From Pelistega sp. (GTDB lineage: Bacteria; Pseudomonadota; Gammaproteobacteria; Burkholderiales; Burkholderiaceae_B): a DNA stretch of 64,000 nt. Shown here one piece after another: positions 38,873-48,206 of this stretch. Location: positions 19,903 through 83,902 of the forward strand of contig JAUNUI010000014.1 in the NCBI GenBank assembly GCA_030538255.1, written 5' to 3'. The notes under the pieces are model-generated. The model did no database searches. It worked only from the letters and a program-made list of their open reading frames with translations, and was not told the DNA's origin. The position numbers and the translations under genes were made by a program. Within the stretch, counting starts at the first letter, position 1; each line of letters starts with the position of its first letter.

Positions 38873-39715
38873 ATGAATAATACCTCGATGCATACGCCTG
38901 AGGCAGCCACAACAACAGCGCAACAATGGCCAAGACAATGGAAGAAGCCGGCCTTCATCGAAAGCAGCAATATTCGTCGTCTTATCTGGGTCTTGACGAT
39001 TGTCTATCTGGTGCTCAGTATCGGCTCATTAGAGATTAACTGGGCCCGTATTAGTCAAGGCTTAGAACGTGGCTGGGCCTTCGTCCAGGGTTTCTTGCAG
39101 CCCGACTTCTTTAGTCGTAGTGATGATATTTGGATTGGCTTTAAAGAAAGCATTACCATGACCATAACCTCAACGGCGCTTGGGGTCTTGCTCTCCATCC
39201 CAATCGCGGTCGGTGCGGCACGTAATCTGGCGCCGACCTGGATTTATTTGCTCTGCCGTGGCATTATTGCAATCTCTCGAACCTTAAACGAAATCATCGT
39301 GGCCATTTTCTTGGTGGCGATGTTCGGCTTTGGTCCTTTTGCTGGTTTCTTAACCCTCACCTTCGCCACCATTGGCTTTATGGCTAAGCTCTTGGCTGAG
39401 GACATGGAAGAGATTCAAGCCTCTCAATTAGAGGCGCTACGTGCAACCGGTGCGGGCTATCTGCAGATCCTCGACTTTGCGATTCTCTCGCAAGTCTTGC
39501 CACGTTTAATTGGCCTCTCCTTATATCGTTTAGATATTAACTTTCGTGAATCAGCGGTGATTGGTATTGTCGGCGCTGGCGGTATTGGTGCCACACTCAA
39601 CACGGCCATGGATCGCTATGAGTTTGATTCAGCTGCAGCGATTATTCTGATTATTATTGCCATCGTCATGCTCACTGAATATCTCTCAGGTTGGTTACGC
39701 CGGAAAATGTTATGA
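38873..39715 (+). CDS. phnE: Phosphonate ABC transporter permease, first PhnE
   Basis: A 280-residue permease with an N-terminal soluble stretch, then about six helices. The ATPase-contacting EAA-like loop reads SQLEALRATGAGYLQI, and the PhnE end RESAVIGIVGAGGIG is present. Its stop overlaps the next start (ATGA), giving coupled production of the two permeases. Confidence 0.93.
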   Translation: MNNTSMHTPEAATTTAQQWPRQWKKPAFIESSNIRRLIWVLTIVYLVLSIGSLEINWARISQGLERGWAFVQGFLQPDFFSRSDDIWIGFKESITMTITSTALGVLLSIPIAVGAARNLAPTWIYLLCRGIIAISRTLNEIIVAIFLVAMFGFGPFAGFLTLTFATIGFMAKLLAEDMEEIQASQLEALRATGAGYLQILDFAILSQVLPRLIGLSLYRLDINFRESAVIGIVGAGGIGATLNTAMDRYEFDSAAAIILIIIAIVMLTEYLSGWLRRKML

Positions 39716-40524
39716 CAACTGATACTCTTTATTCTCAATCTTGGTCCAAGCGCACGCCCAAGCAAGGTCTGATGACCTTCATGGGCTGGGTGCTACTGCT
39801 GGCTTTCATCAGCTGGGCTTTCCAAATCATGACCGAGGATACAATCTGGGAATTCGTCACTGACGCCCCGAATCGTGCTCTTGATATTGGTAGCCGTATG
39901 GTACCGCCTGATTGGTTTTCTATTAACGACCTCTGGTGGGCACTTTGGGAAACCCTCAACATCGCCACCTTAGGTACAGCGCTTGGCACGGTGATGGCCG
40001 TTCCAGTGGCTTTTTTAGCTGCCCGTAACACCACACCAAGCACGCGCTTTTTACGTCCTCTGGCGCTGTTTATTATCGTTGCCTCACGCTCAATTAACTC
40101 ACTAATTTGGGCTCTGCTTCTTGTCTCAATCTTAGGTCCTGGCGTGCTTGCGGGGATTATCGCGATTGCCTTGCGTTCGATTGGTTTCATCGGTAAACTC
40201 ATGTATGAATCAATCGAAGAAATTGACCACAGCCAAGTCGAGGCAATTGAAGCAACAGGCGCGAGTAAATCGCAAATCATGGCCTGGGGAGTAGTACCAC
40301 AAGTCGCTCCTACGCTTGCAGGTGTTACCGTATTCCGCTGGGATATTAATATCCGCGAATCTACGGTACTCGGTTTGGTCGGTGCGGGGGGACTGGGTGT
40401 AAAGCTGGAATCCGCTTTAAACACCTTAGCATGGCCTAAAGTTACCATGCTACTTATTGTCATCCTTGCGACCGTTGTGGTTAGTGAATGGATCACTATG
40501 AAAGTAAGGAAAAAGCTAATTTGA
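39712..40524 (+). CDS. phnE: Phosphonate ABC transporter permease, second PhnE
   Basis: A 270-residue permease homologous to the first, with the loop SQVEAIEATGASKSQI and RESTVLGLVGAGGLG. The ATG at 39712 overlaps the previous stop; an in-frame upstream start at 39691 lies inside the first permease and is not needed. Two non-identical permeases suggest a heterodimeric channel. Confidence 0.93.
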   Translation: MTTDTLYSQSWSKRTPKQGLMTFMGWVLLLAFISWAFQIMTEDTIWEFVTDAPNRALDIGSRMVPPDWFSINDLWWALWETLNIATLGTALGTVMAVPVAFLAARNTTPSTRFLRPLALFIIVASRSINSLIWALLLVSILGPGVLAGIIAIALRSIGFIGKLMYESIEEIDHSQVEAIEATGASKSQIMAWGVVPQVAPTLAGVTVFRWDINIRESTVLGLVGAGGLGVKLESALNTLAWPKVTMLLIVILATVVVSEWITMKVRKKLI

Positions 40525-41426
40525 AGCCCATTGTTAATTCTGCTGAACTTCTCGCCATCTATGAAGGTCTACGCGACCTCTTCCCGGCCGCCAGTTTTCC
40601 GGTGCAATATCGTCGCCAGCGAGACTTGAGCGGTCTTGAGGAGCGTTATAAGGCATTCTTTTTAGATGCATTCGGTGTCTTGAATATCGGCGAAGCAGCC
40701 ATTGAAGGTGCGGTGGAACGCATTCAAGCCTTACGCGCCAGTGGTCACCATGTCCGTGTGGTCAGTAATGCGGGCAGCACGCCGACTCAAGGCTTAGTGA
40801 ATCGGTTTGCCCGTCTCGGCTTTGACTTTACGGCAGAAGAGATTTATTGTAGTCGCGATGCGCTGAACTACTACCTCAAGAAAGAGCCCGAGGGTTATTG
40901 GGGCGCCATTACACCGATAGGAGCACCCACCGATGATTTACGCGGTGAGTTTGTCAATCTGGCTGAGCGTCCTGAAGCCATGGACGAAGTTGACGGCATC
41001 GTCTTGCTCTCTACCATTGACTATGACTTCAGCTTAACTGAGCGCCTTATCGCCTCACTCAGCGCACGTCCTCGCATTGTCTTATTAGCCAACCCTGACC
41101 TAGCAGCCCCCAGAGGAGACCACTTCTCGATCGAGCCAGGTTTTGTGGCGCAAGAATTAATTAAGGCCGTGAATATGCCCTTGCACGCTTTTGGCAAGCC
41201 ATATAAGTCCATCTTCCAATTGGCCCTATCCAGCTTACCTGAGGACGTGTACCCTGATGAAGTACTGATGGTCGGTGACACCTTGCATACGGATATCTTA
41301 GGCGCTCGCTTTGCAGGTCTTGATACCGCCTTAGTGGTCGGTCAAGGCTTCAGCTCAACCCTGGATTGGGAACAAGCGATTCAGGATACGGGGATTGTGC
41401 CACATTACGTGATTGAGCATTTATAA
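40488..41426 (+). CDS. HAD-superfamily (class IIA) hydrolase
   Basis: A 312-residue HAD protein: motif I FFLDAFGVL (second Asp replaced by Phe, as in the TIGR01459-like branch), motif II RVVSNAGS, motif III Lys in GKPYKSIF and motif IV MVGDTLHTDI. Closing the phn operon, it may dephosphorylate an imported organophosphorus compound. Start is uncertain: ATG 40488 overlaps phnE by 37 nt, while TTG 40521, overlapping the stop and preceded by AAGGA, is also credible. Confidence 0.85.
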   Translation: MDHYESKEKANLKPIVNSAELLAIYEGLRDLFPAASFPVQYRRQRDLSGLEERYKAFFLDAFGVLNIGEAAIEGAVERIQALRASGHHVRVVSNAGSTPTQGLVNRFARLGFDFTAEEIYCSRDALNYYLKKEPEGYWGAITPIGAPTDDLRGEFVNLAERPEAMDEVDGIVLLSTIDYDFSLTERLIASLSARPRIVLLANPDLAAPRGDHFSIEPGFVAQELIKAVNMPLHAFGKPYKSIFQLALSSLPEDVYPDEVLMVGDTLHTDILGARFAGLDTALVVGQGFSSTLDWEQAIQDTGIVPHYVIEHL

Positions 41427-41433
41427 ATAGGTG

Positions 41434-41466
41434 AATCGCTACTTTCTCCAAGTAGCGATTTTTTGT
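41434..41466 (+). terminator. Terminator of the phn operon
   Basis: AATCGCTACT pairs with AGTAGCGATT across a short loop, followed by TTTTTG. Confidence 0.9.
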
Positions 41467-41713
41467 TCTGCTGCCCAAACAGCCTTTATGTATCTACGGC
41501 GCAAGCAACAATTTGGTATGCGACTCAGTTGCTTGACGCAGGCCTTAAGCGCCGACACCATTCTGGGCAAATTATGCCCCTCCTTCTAAGGACCTCTTTG
41601 CCTTAGACGAAGGACAAGTATGGTAAATAAAAAGCCTTTTTTCGCCAACACATACAGAAAATTGGTTATGATTAGCCTTTCTTGCAACTCCTGAACATAA
41701 CAAGGTATTTCCC

Positions 41714-42097
41714 ATGCTCCGTATGATGATGAACAGTAAGATTCACCGTGCCCAAGTGACCGAGGCGAATCTAAATTATATTGGCTCCATCACGATTGAC
41801 CAAGACATTATGGATGCGGTCGGTCTCTTGCCCAATGAAAAAGTCCATATCGTCAATAACAATAACGGCGCGCGCTTAGAGACCTATACCATTGCGGGCG
41901 AGCGTGGTAGTGGTGTTATCTGCTTGAACGGTGCTGCAGCGCGTCTCGTTCAGCCTAGCGATATCGTGATTATTATGTCCTATGTTTATGTGGATAATGC
42001 TGAGGCCGCGACACATCAACCTAAGGTCGCCATCATGGGCCCTGGCAATAAGATTGCTCAGCTGCTACATGAAGAAACACCTGCTACTATTCTGTAA
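41714..42097 (+). CDS. panD: Aspartate 1-decarboxylase
   Basis: A 127-residue pyruvoyl enzyme that makes beta-alanine for pantothenate. The self-cleavage site Gly24-Ser25 sits in NYIGSITID, exactly where it is in the family, and the NGAAARL segment is conserved. It is monocistronic; no panB/panC are beside it. Confidence 0.97.
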   Translation: MLRMMMNSKIHRAQVTEANLNYIGSITIDQDIMDAVGLLPNEKVHIVNNNNGARLETYTIAGERGSGVICLNGAAARLVQPSDIVIIMSYVYVDNAEAATHQPKVAIMGPGNKIAQLLHEETPATIL

Positions 42098-42258
42098 TAG
42101 TGAATTAAAACTGTTGTTTTAATCGCTACAAGGACTATCTAATCCAAAGAGTTCAAGCCAATTTACAAGTCTTAACATAATCGTAAATAGTTTAATGATA
42201 AGCTTTTTATGTTTCCTTCCACGGAAGGGTTAAATTGTCTTTTTCTAAAGGATTAATC

Positions 42259-43986
42259 ATGAGTTTTGATTTAGGCCAATTAATTTCTGGACCATTACGT
42301 GATGTGGTATTAGGTCAAGTCACAAAGAGCTTGGGCGTATCAAATGATAACGCAGGTAGTCTACTCAACAAGGGCTTAGGTATGGTACTTGGCGGTATGG
42401 CCAAGAAATCAAGCAGCGCGGAAGGCGCAGGTGGCCTTTTTGATTTAATCAAATCTACCCCATTCGACATTAATCCATTAGATATTCTCACTGGTAAGAC
42501 GACAGCGAGTGCGAATCAATCGGGTGGTTTAATCGATCTTGGCAAGAGCTTAATTCCTGCTATCTTCGGTTCACAAACTTCATCGATTGAAGATTACTTA
42601 GGCAAGGGTACCGGCGTATCGGGTGCTGGCGCGAAATCGTTCTTAGGTATGTTATTGCCACTCGTATTGTCTTTCTTTAAAAATAAGATTGCTGGTGGCG
42701 GCATGAATGTGGCCGGCTTTAGCAAGCTATTAGGCGAGCAAACCCAGATGGTCTCTGGTTTCTTAGACCAAGATGCCCTATCGGCTTTAGGTGTACAGGG
42801 TACAAGCCAAGATTTATTAGGTGGTTTATCTAAAGTAACTAACCTTCTTGGTGGTGCTGGTGCTGCAGCCACAACAGCAGCAGCGGGTACAGCGGCAGCA
42901 GCAGCAGCCACAACTGCTCATGCGAAAACCAGTGTTCACGATGCAACTCACTCTGTTTCTGAAACAGCGAAGAGTTCTTCATTATGGAAATGGTTAACGG
43001 CAGCGGCAGTTATCTTAGCCGCACTACTTGGTCTAAAAACCTGCTCAAGCGATGATAAGGCGGCAACAAGCACACCGGCAACGAACACTTCAAGCACGAG
43101 CGCACCGGTAACTTCAGCACCGACTGAGCCAACAACGCCTGCGGCACCTGAAGTTAAAGAAGTGGCTGGTCTAGGTACACTTGGCTGGTTGTTTAATCAG
43201 GACAATGTCACTGTTAACGGTGTGGTACAGAATGATGGTATTAAAACCAGCATCCTTGACGGCGTCAAGAAAATTGCAGGCAATCTACCGATTATTGATC
43301 AACTGAAAGTTGATGCGAATGCGGCGAAATCTAGCTTCAGCGACTTCGGCGGTCTATTTGATATTTTCAGCAAATTCCCTGGCGTAAGCGGCAAGTTTGA
43401 TGACACCTTACTTAAATTATCGGGTCTCGTAAACTCAGATACCGATAAAGTCAGCTTAGTAGACAGCTTGAAGTTCTTATTAGGCGGTGCTTTCACGGTG
43501 AATGCCGATGATGTGAGCGTGAAACCTGCTGAAGTTGTAGTTCCAGCTCCTGCCACTGAGCATGCACATGCCCATACACCAGCAACTGAGCCTGCTCCAA
43601 ACGCTCAAGCTGCAGCTGAAGAAGAGGAAGCGGCACTGATCAGCGATATGACTTTAGCGAATATTGATTTAAATATTCAATTTGATTCTGGTGCAGCAAC
43701 GATTAAGCAGCGCTACAACAGAATGTTGAATACATTTGCCCACTACCTCATTGAAAACAATAAAGGTGGCGAGATTGTTGGTCATACCGATAACTCTGGT
43801 GATGCAGCAATGAACTTGCGCTTATCTGAAGACCGTGCGAATGCAGTACGTGACTACTTAATTGCCCAAGGTGTCAATCCTGACAGCCTAGTTGCGATTG
43901 GCTATGGTCAAGAGCGTCCGCGTGCTGACAATGGCACCGAAGAAGGTCGTGCACAAAACCGTCGTATTGAGTTTAATGCTCGCTAA
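42259..43986 (+). CDS. DUF937-type N-domain with OmpA C-terminal domain
   Basis: A 575-residue protein. Residues 1-215 are Gly/Leu-rich and recall the DUF937/YidB fold. An Ala/Thr-rich linker leads to one membrane helix (about 258-276, WLTAAAVILAALLGL) with KTC after it. Another linker, a DUF-like middle region and a His/Ala/Pro-rich linker precede the OmpA domain (about 475-575: IQFDSGAATIK, VGHTDNSGD, NLRLSEDRA, GYGQERP, NRRIEF). It should bind peptidoglycan from an inner-membrane anchor. ATG 42259 with AAAGGA is preferred to TTG 42235. Confidence 0.82.
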   Translation: MSFDLGQLISGPLRDVVLGQVTKSLGVSNDNAGSLLNKGLGMVLGGMAKKSSSAEGAGGLFDLIKSTPFDINPLDILTGKTTASANQSGGLIDLGKSLIPAIFGSQTSSIEDYLGKGTGVSGAGAKSFLGMLLPLVLSFFKNKIAGGGMNVAGFSKLLGEQTQMVSGFLDQDALSALGVQGTSQDLLGGLSKVTNLLGGAGAAATTAAAGTAAAAAATTAHAKTSVHDATHSVSETAKSSSLWKWLTAAAVILAALLGLKTCSSDDKAATSTPATNTSSTSAPVTSAPTEPTTPAAPEVKEVAGLGTLGWLFNQDNVTVNGVVQNDGIKTSILDGVKKIAGNLPIIDQLKVDANAAKSSFSDFGGLFDIFSKFPGVSGKFDDTLLKLSGLVNSDTDKVSLVDSLKFLLGGAFTVNADDVSVKPAEVVVPAPATEHAHAHTPATEPAPNAQAAAEEEEAALISDMTLANIDLNIQFDSGAATIKQRYNRMLNTFAHYLIENNKGGEIVGHTDNSGDAAMNLRLSEDRANAVRDYLIAQGVNPDSLVAIGYGQERPRADNGTEEGRAQNRRIEFNAR

Positions 43987-43997
43987 GCATTGATAGC

Positions 43998-44026
43998 ATC
44001 CCCTGCATATTTGCGGGGGATTCTTA
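43998..44026 (+). terminator. Terminator after the OmpA-domain gene
   Basis: ATCCCCTGCA pairs with TGCGGGGGAT (10 bp with one G-T) around a TATT loop, followed by TCTTAT. Confidence 0.7.
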
Positions 44027-44062
44027 TACGACAACTAAGACCTTAAAGTAAAACCGCTATAT

Positions 44063-44112
44063 AAATTGCCCCCAAATTTAGACTATATAGTCTTCATTTT
44101 GGGGGCAATTTT
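44063..44112. terminator. Strong bidirectional hairpin
   Basis: AAATTGCCCCCAAA pairs with TTTTGGGGGCAATTT. The loop itself contains the perfect palindrome AGACTATATAGTCT, so the DNA could also form a branched cruciform. T runs follow on the plus strand. Confidence 0.85.
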
Positions 44113-44203
44113 GTGCTTATGCATTCAAGAATATGGATGCGCTTATGCTGCCTAAGCTACCTAATGGGCAAATCGCTCATCACAAGCTTTTACCACTAAA
44201 CAA

Positions 44204-44305
44204 GCTCAAGCTATTCGCTTAAATCAAAGCTGCTTAAACAATGTCGCCCTGCTTCTCGCCTGAAACACTGCTCAAGCTATTCGCTTAAATCAAACCCGCT
44301 TAAAC
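44204..44305. repeat. Two direct copies of a 36-bp unit
   Basis: GCTCAAGCTATTCGCTTAAA… occurs at 44204-44239 and 44270-44305 with 33 of 36 matches. It lies in the 335-bp gap after the OmpA-domain gene and before the end of the DsbA-family gene. No gene is visible there. Confidence 0.85.
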
Positions 44306-44321
44306 CTATCTCATCATATAA

Positions 44322-44972
44322 CTATGCAATTTCAGCTTGCAAGAAAGCTTTAAACTCTGCGGGCTTACCTAAATACTGACTCATATTCACCGTATACAGA
44401 TTCTGACCTTTCTGGAGTACCAATGTTGGGAAACCGCGGGCATTGACAAAATTCATCAGCTCATGGGTCTTGGCATAATGTTGCTCCACAACCTCTCCTG
44501 CTTGCTGCTCATAGGCTTGGGCAAAGGCTTGTGCCTCATAGCCTAACTCTGCCGCAATGGCATCAATCACGACGCGATCATAGATTTTCTGACCTTCAAT
44601 ATACTGGGCTATCTGCAAGCGCTTTAGCATAGCTAAGCCACCCTCATTCAATGCTTGCGCTGCCAAGATGGCTTGGGTGGGTGGCGAAGAGTCCATCACC
44701 TCACCATTATTACCTAAGAAATCATCGGTATACGCAGGACTGAAGGTCTGACCACTGAAAGCCTTAATGCGCTCAACATGTGTCAAAATATAATCACGAA
44801 ATTCTGGTGAAATCTGACGACGGTGCTCGCCAGTTACCATACCACCCCCATGCATCACCACTGGTAATACGTCTTGTGCCGCCTCAACAATCGGCTCTGC
44901 TGCATAACACCAACCGCATAAGGGGTCATAAATATAATGTAATACTGCTGTTGTCATCTTTTCATCTTCCAT
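44322..44972 (-). CDS. DsbA-family thiol oxidoreductase (FrnE-like)
   Basis: A 216-residue thioredoxin-fold protein with CGWC in YDPLCGWCYAAEP near the start, a helical insert and the cis-proline region RGFPTLVLQ. No signal peptide is visible, so it is probably cytosolic, like FrnE/YwbO proteins. ATG 44972 has AGAGG 9 nt upstream; ATG 44957 is a possible alternative. The ribosome site lies in the right arm of a perfect 11-bp hairpin. Confidence 0.85.
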   Translation of the reverse strand: MEDEKMTTAVLHYIYDPLCGWCYAAEPIVEAAQDVLPVVMHGGGMVTGEHRRQISPEFRDYILTHVERIKAFSGQTFSPAYTDDFLGNNGEVMDSSPPTQAILAAQALNEGGLAMLKRLQIAQYIEGQKIYDRVVIDAIAAELGYEAQAFAQAYEQQAGEVVEQHYAKTHELMNFVNARGFPTLVLQKGQNLYTVNMSQYLGKPAEFKAFLQAEIA

Positions 44973-44978
44973 AGTAAA

Positions 44979-45011
44979 GGACCTCTGCAAGGCTAGCTGA
45001 TGCAGAGGTCC
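44979..45011 (-). promoter_or_regulatory. Hairpin that would hide the DsbA-family ribosome site
   Basis: GGACCTCTGCA (44979-44989) and TGCAGAGGTCC (45001-45011) are perfect 11-bp complements with an 11-nt loop. In the minus-strand transcript the 3' arm contains the AGAGG ribosome site, 6 nt before ATG 44972. It could act as an RNA switch or be a dyad for a DNA-binding regulator. Confidence 0.6.
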
Positions 45012-45150
45012 ATTGATTTACATTAAGTGAGTATACATCAAGCTAATGTAGATCACCTTGATGGGTGCTTACGCGTGCTCCAATGTATTAAAACCCCAGA
45101 ATGAAGGCCGAGACGAAAGTCTAGATCTTATTCTTGAACTCTATGCACCG

Positions 45151-45218
45151 CGCATTAACTCTGAACACCACTCGCATTAACGCGCTAAGCGCCACTCGCA
45201 TTAACTCTGAGCGCCACT
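45151..45218 (-). repeat. Three tandem copies of the mltD 3' end
   Basis: Units of 22, 24 and 22 bp (45151-45172, 45173-45196, 45197-45218) share CGCATTAAC…CACT. The last unit contains the mltD stop (45201-45203) and final codons; the others follow it downstream. Confidence 0.85.
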
Positions 45219-47207
45219 TCCTGGCATACGTAAGCGGTCACCGACTTTAATCGCTTGGGTGCCAATATTATTCAATGCTTTCACACTATCCACTGTGGTA
45301 TTGTAACGCCTTGCTAGTGAGTATAAGGTCTCACCCGCTTTAACAGTGTGGACAACGGCTTGATTATTCGCTGCAGCACGTGTGATGGCACTGGCCACGG
45401 TGGCTGGACGTGCACTAACGGTTGAAGCCGCAGGATTATAATCAGCTTGACGCGCTACTGCCGGTGCGCTTGTTGCTGAGGCAAGACGCGGACTTGCGGT
45501 TGGCGCAGGGCTAGAAGGTACAGCGCTAGAAGTTACAGCTTGTGGATTGGCGAATAAGCTGGCATTCATATCGCTATTGGCCGCCTGCGCACTCACTTCA
45601 TAATTATTGCTTGGAGCTGGCATTGCACCTGTCGTGGCCACACTCGCCGACGGACTTGCTGGCGCACTTAGCGAGGCCACCATCGCTGCTGGACTCGCTG
45701 CCGCACTTGGACTACTCAAGGATGGATTGGCCGATGTGCTAACAGGAGCACTCATGGCTGCGCGTGCAGCATCACCCATAGAGGCTCTCAAGCTAGCATT
45801 ATTCGCCACCGCGGGGGCTTGCGGCGCACGATCTAAATTATTCGAGGTAATCATCCGTTGCAAGATATCATCGTTGCTAACCGTGTTGCTTGCCAAGGTT
45901 CTATTCACACTAGCAGTACTAGCTGCTGTATTCGCTACTGCATTAGCTGCCAAGCGAGGTTGAGCAGCTTGTGCCGACGCTTGACCTAAGCGCACATTCG
46001 GATTAACTTGGCTAATCGGTGGTGCCTGCACCGGCATATTCACCTGGTTACTCGCTAACATAGTGCTAGAGCTAGCCACTGGGTTCTGGATATCTCGTGT
46101 ATCAATACCCGATGGGCTGGCATCACGTGAGACGCCTAGACGCGGCACAATTAAGGTACGCGAAGATAGCGCCACGTTCTGTGAGCGACCGTAACCATTC
46201 AGGGATTTTAACTGATCTAAAGAAATCCCATAACGTTGAGCGATAGAGGCCATAGACTCACCAGCATTAGGGGTATAGCCTTGCCATTGGGACTTCTCGC
46301 CCTTGTAATTATTCAGATTCTTCTTGTACTGAGCCACTTTATTCTTCGGTAAAAGTACACGTGGTCTATGCTGTGCTAAGAGAACTTGGCGATTGGGCGC
46401 TGGATTCAGGACCTTGAACTCTTCCATGGAAATGCCCGCTAATTTCACAATCAGGCTAACATCAATATCTTCATTCTTCGCCACTTCTTCGAAGTAAGGC
46501 TGGTCAGGGATATTCGGTAAAACAATACCGTATTTGCCTGGATTAGCAATAATATTCTCAATAGCTTGCAGCTTAGGCACGTAATCACGAGTCTCCTGCG
46601 GCATACGCAAAGACAGATAGTCAGTACCCAAACCACTGGCAGCATTACGGTTACGTGCACGCTTTACTGCACCCTCACCCCAGTTATACGAAGCCAAGGC
46701 AAGATGCCAATCATTGTCTTGGAAGCGATGCAAATAGCTTAAGTAGTCTAAGGCCGCCCGTGTTGAGAAGATCGGGTCGCGACGCTCATCCTTCCACCAG
46801 TCTTGCGCTAATTTATAGTGGGTTCCCGTACTCGGAATAAATTGCCATAAACCCGCCGCTTTAGAACGAGAATAGGCTTGAGCATTATAAGCACTCTCAA
46901 CGAATGGCAGTAAAGCCAATTCGGTTGGCATATTACGCGCCTCAAGTTCTTTCGTAATATGGTAAATATACGGTCTAGAGCGCTCAGCCATAGTTTGCAC
47001 AGATTTCGGACGGGCGGCGTAATAATTCGTCCAGTATTCAACCCGAGGGTCTTTCAGGTCTTGCATATCAAAACCCTTACGGACGCGCTCCCAAATATCC
47101 TTCTGCTGGCCAGTTGCACCAGATTTACCCTTATAACCGCTACCTGTTGATGCACAACCAGTAAGGACAGCTGTTATGGCAATGACCGCATAACGAAAAT
47201 ATTTCAT
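45201..47207 (-). CDS. mltD: Membrane-bound lytic murein transglycosylase D
   Basis: A 668-residue lipoprotein (lipobox LTGC, Cys18) that cleaves peptidoglycan glycan strands. The SLT domain spans about residues 80-220, with catalytic Glu in LPFVESAYN and the GLWQFIPSTG motif. A LysM follows near 310-360 (SMASIAQRYGISLDQLKSLNG), then a 250-residue Ala/Ser/Pro-rich spacer, then a C-terminal LysM (YSLARRYNTTVDSVKALNN). E. coli MltD is 452 aa; the excess is the low-complexity spacer. ATG 47207 is preferred to TTG 47222. The 22-24-bp tandem units overlap its stop. Confidence 0.93.
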   Translation of the reverse strand: MKYFRYAVIAITAVLTGCASTGSGYKGKSGATGQQKDIWERVRKGFDMQDLKDPRVEYWTNYYAARPKSVQTMAERSRPYIYHITKELEARNMPTELALLPFVESAYNAQAYSRSKAAGLWQFIPSTGTHYKLAQDWWKDERRDPIFSTRAALDYLSYLHRFQDNDWHLALASYNWGEGAVKRARNRNAASGLGTDYLSLRMPQETRDYVPKLQAIENIIANPGKYGIVLPNIPDQPYFEEVAKNEDIDVSLIVKLAGISMEEFKVLNPAPNRQVLLAQHRPRVLLPKNKVAQYKKNLNNYKGEKSQWQGYTPNAGESMASIAQRYGISLDQLKSLNGYGRSQNVALSSRTLIVPRLGVSRDASPSGIDTRDIQNPVASSSTMLASNQVNMPVQAPPISQVNPNVRLGQASAQAAQPRLAANAVANTAASTASVNRTLASNTVSNDDILQRMITSNNLDRAPQAPAVANNASLRASMGDAARAAMSAPVSTSANPSLSSPSAAASPAAMVASLSAPASPSASVATTGAMPAPSNNYEVSAQAANSDMNASLFANPQAVTSSAVPSSPAPTASPRLASATSAPAVARQADYNPAASTVSARPATVASAITRAAANNQAVVHTVKAGETLYSLARRYNTTVDSVKALNNIGTQAIKVGDRLRMPGSGAQS

Positions 47208-47225
47208 AATGTATCTTCTCAAAAA

Positions 47226-48149
47226 CTAAAATGTATTCTTCCACTCTCGCAGAGCACCTAGTACATCAGCGGGTGTATTCAAATTCTGCTCAGTATGCGC
47301 CTCTGCGGCTTGTTGCACCGAAGGCACTCCAACCCTTAAAAAAGGATTGGTCTTAAGTTCTTGTTCCAAGGTAGTCGGAACGGTTGGCAAGTCCTCAGCG
47401 CGCAATTGTGTCGCCCGTTCTTGCCACTCATGTATATCTTCATTATGAGGCTCTACCGCCAAAGCCCATTTGATATTAGACAAAGTGTATTCATGCGCAC
47501 AATATATAAGCGTATTTTGTTGCATTTTCCTAAATTTATCAAGGCTTTGCAACATTATTCTAGAATCACCTTCAAATAATCTTCCACAACCACAAGAGAA
47601 TAAGGTGTCTCCACAGAACAAGATGGGCAGCTGTGTGTTGATCGTGCCGAAATAAGCGATATGGTCCAGGGTATGACCAGGTACTTCAAGTACGCTCAAC
47701 ATTGACTCAGAATGACTTGCTGTGCGCTGTTGCTGCGCCTCTGCCGTCAGCACCGATTTATCCTGGCTCGACTCTGATAGCAAGGCAGCAGCGCCTTTTT
47801 CAGTAGATTCACTGGCGGGAATTAAGACCACAGCGAGCTCACCATCCAGGAGACGACTCAGATTAAGCTGATCGCCCTCGCGCACGGGATGATCAATAAT
47901 CGACTGCAACTTAGGGTTAGTCGGACCAAAGACGGGGCACTTATAGGTATGGACGAGTTCAGCAACGCCGCCCACATGGTCACCATGATGATGTGTGACT
48001 AAAATCCCACGCAATTCAAGCTGATGCTGTTCTAAATATGTTTTGACCGGTTTCGCATCACCGGGGTCGACGACGACAGCCGTACTCCCTTGGCAAATTA
48101 TCCATATATAATTATCATTAAAAGCACTAATCGCTTGAATTTCAATCAT
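47226..48149 (-). CDS. gloB: Hydroxyacylglutathione hydrolase (glyoxalase II)
   Basis: Hydrolyses S-lactoylglutathione in methylglyoxal detoxification. Binuclear metal motif THHHGDHVGG, GHTLDH, FCGDTLF and the C-terminal HEYT are present. At 307 residues it is about 50 longer than E. coli GloB; a Ser/Glu/Ala-rich insert (SESTEKGAAALLSE…) sits before PGHTLDH. ATG 48149 gives the usual N-terminus MIEIQAISAFNDNYIW. Its stop is 18 bp before mltD, the typical mltD-gloB pair. Confidence 0.95.
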   Translation of the reverse strand: MIEIQAISAFNDNYIWIICQGSTAVVVDPGDAKPVKTYLEQHQLELRGILVTHHHGDHVGGVAELVHTYKCPVFGPTNPKLQSIIDHPVREGDQLNLSRLLDGELAVVLIPASESTEKGAAALLSESSQDKSVLTAEAQQQRTASHSESMLSVLEVPGHTLDHIAYFGTINTQLPILFCGDTLFSCGCGRLFEGDSRIMLQSLDKFRKMQQNTLIYCAHEYTLSNIKWALAVEPHNEDIHEWQERATQLRAEDLPTVPTTLEQELKTNPFLRVGVPSVQQAAEAHTEQNLNTPADVLGALREWKNTF

Positions 48150-48206
48150 TAAATTATTTGTTGTAATGTGATTACGACACAGCAATCACCAAGGATTCAA
48201 ACACCT

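Noticed and set aside
39735-40496. 253-codon open frame on the minus strand
   Set aside because: Antisense to the second phnE; the protein is low-complexity and unlike any family.
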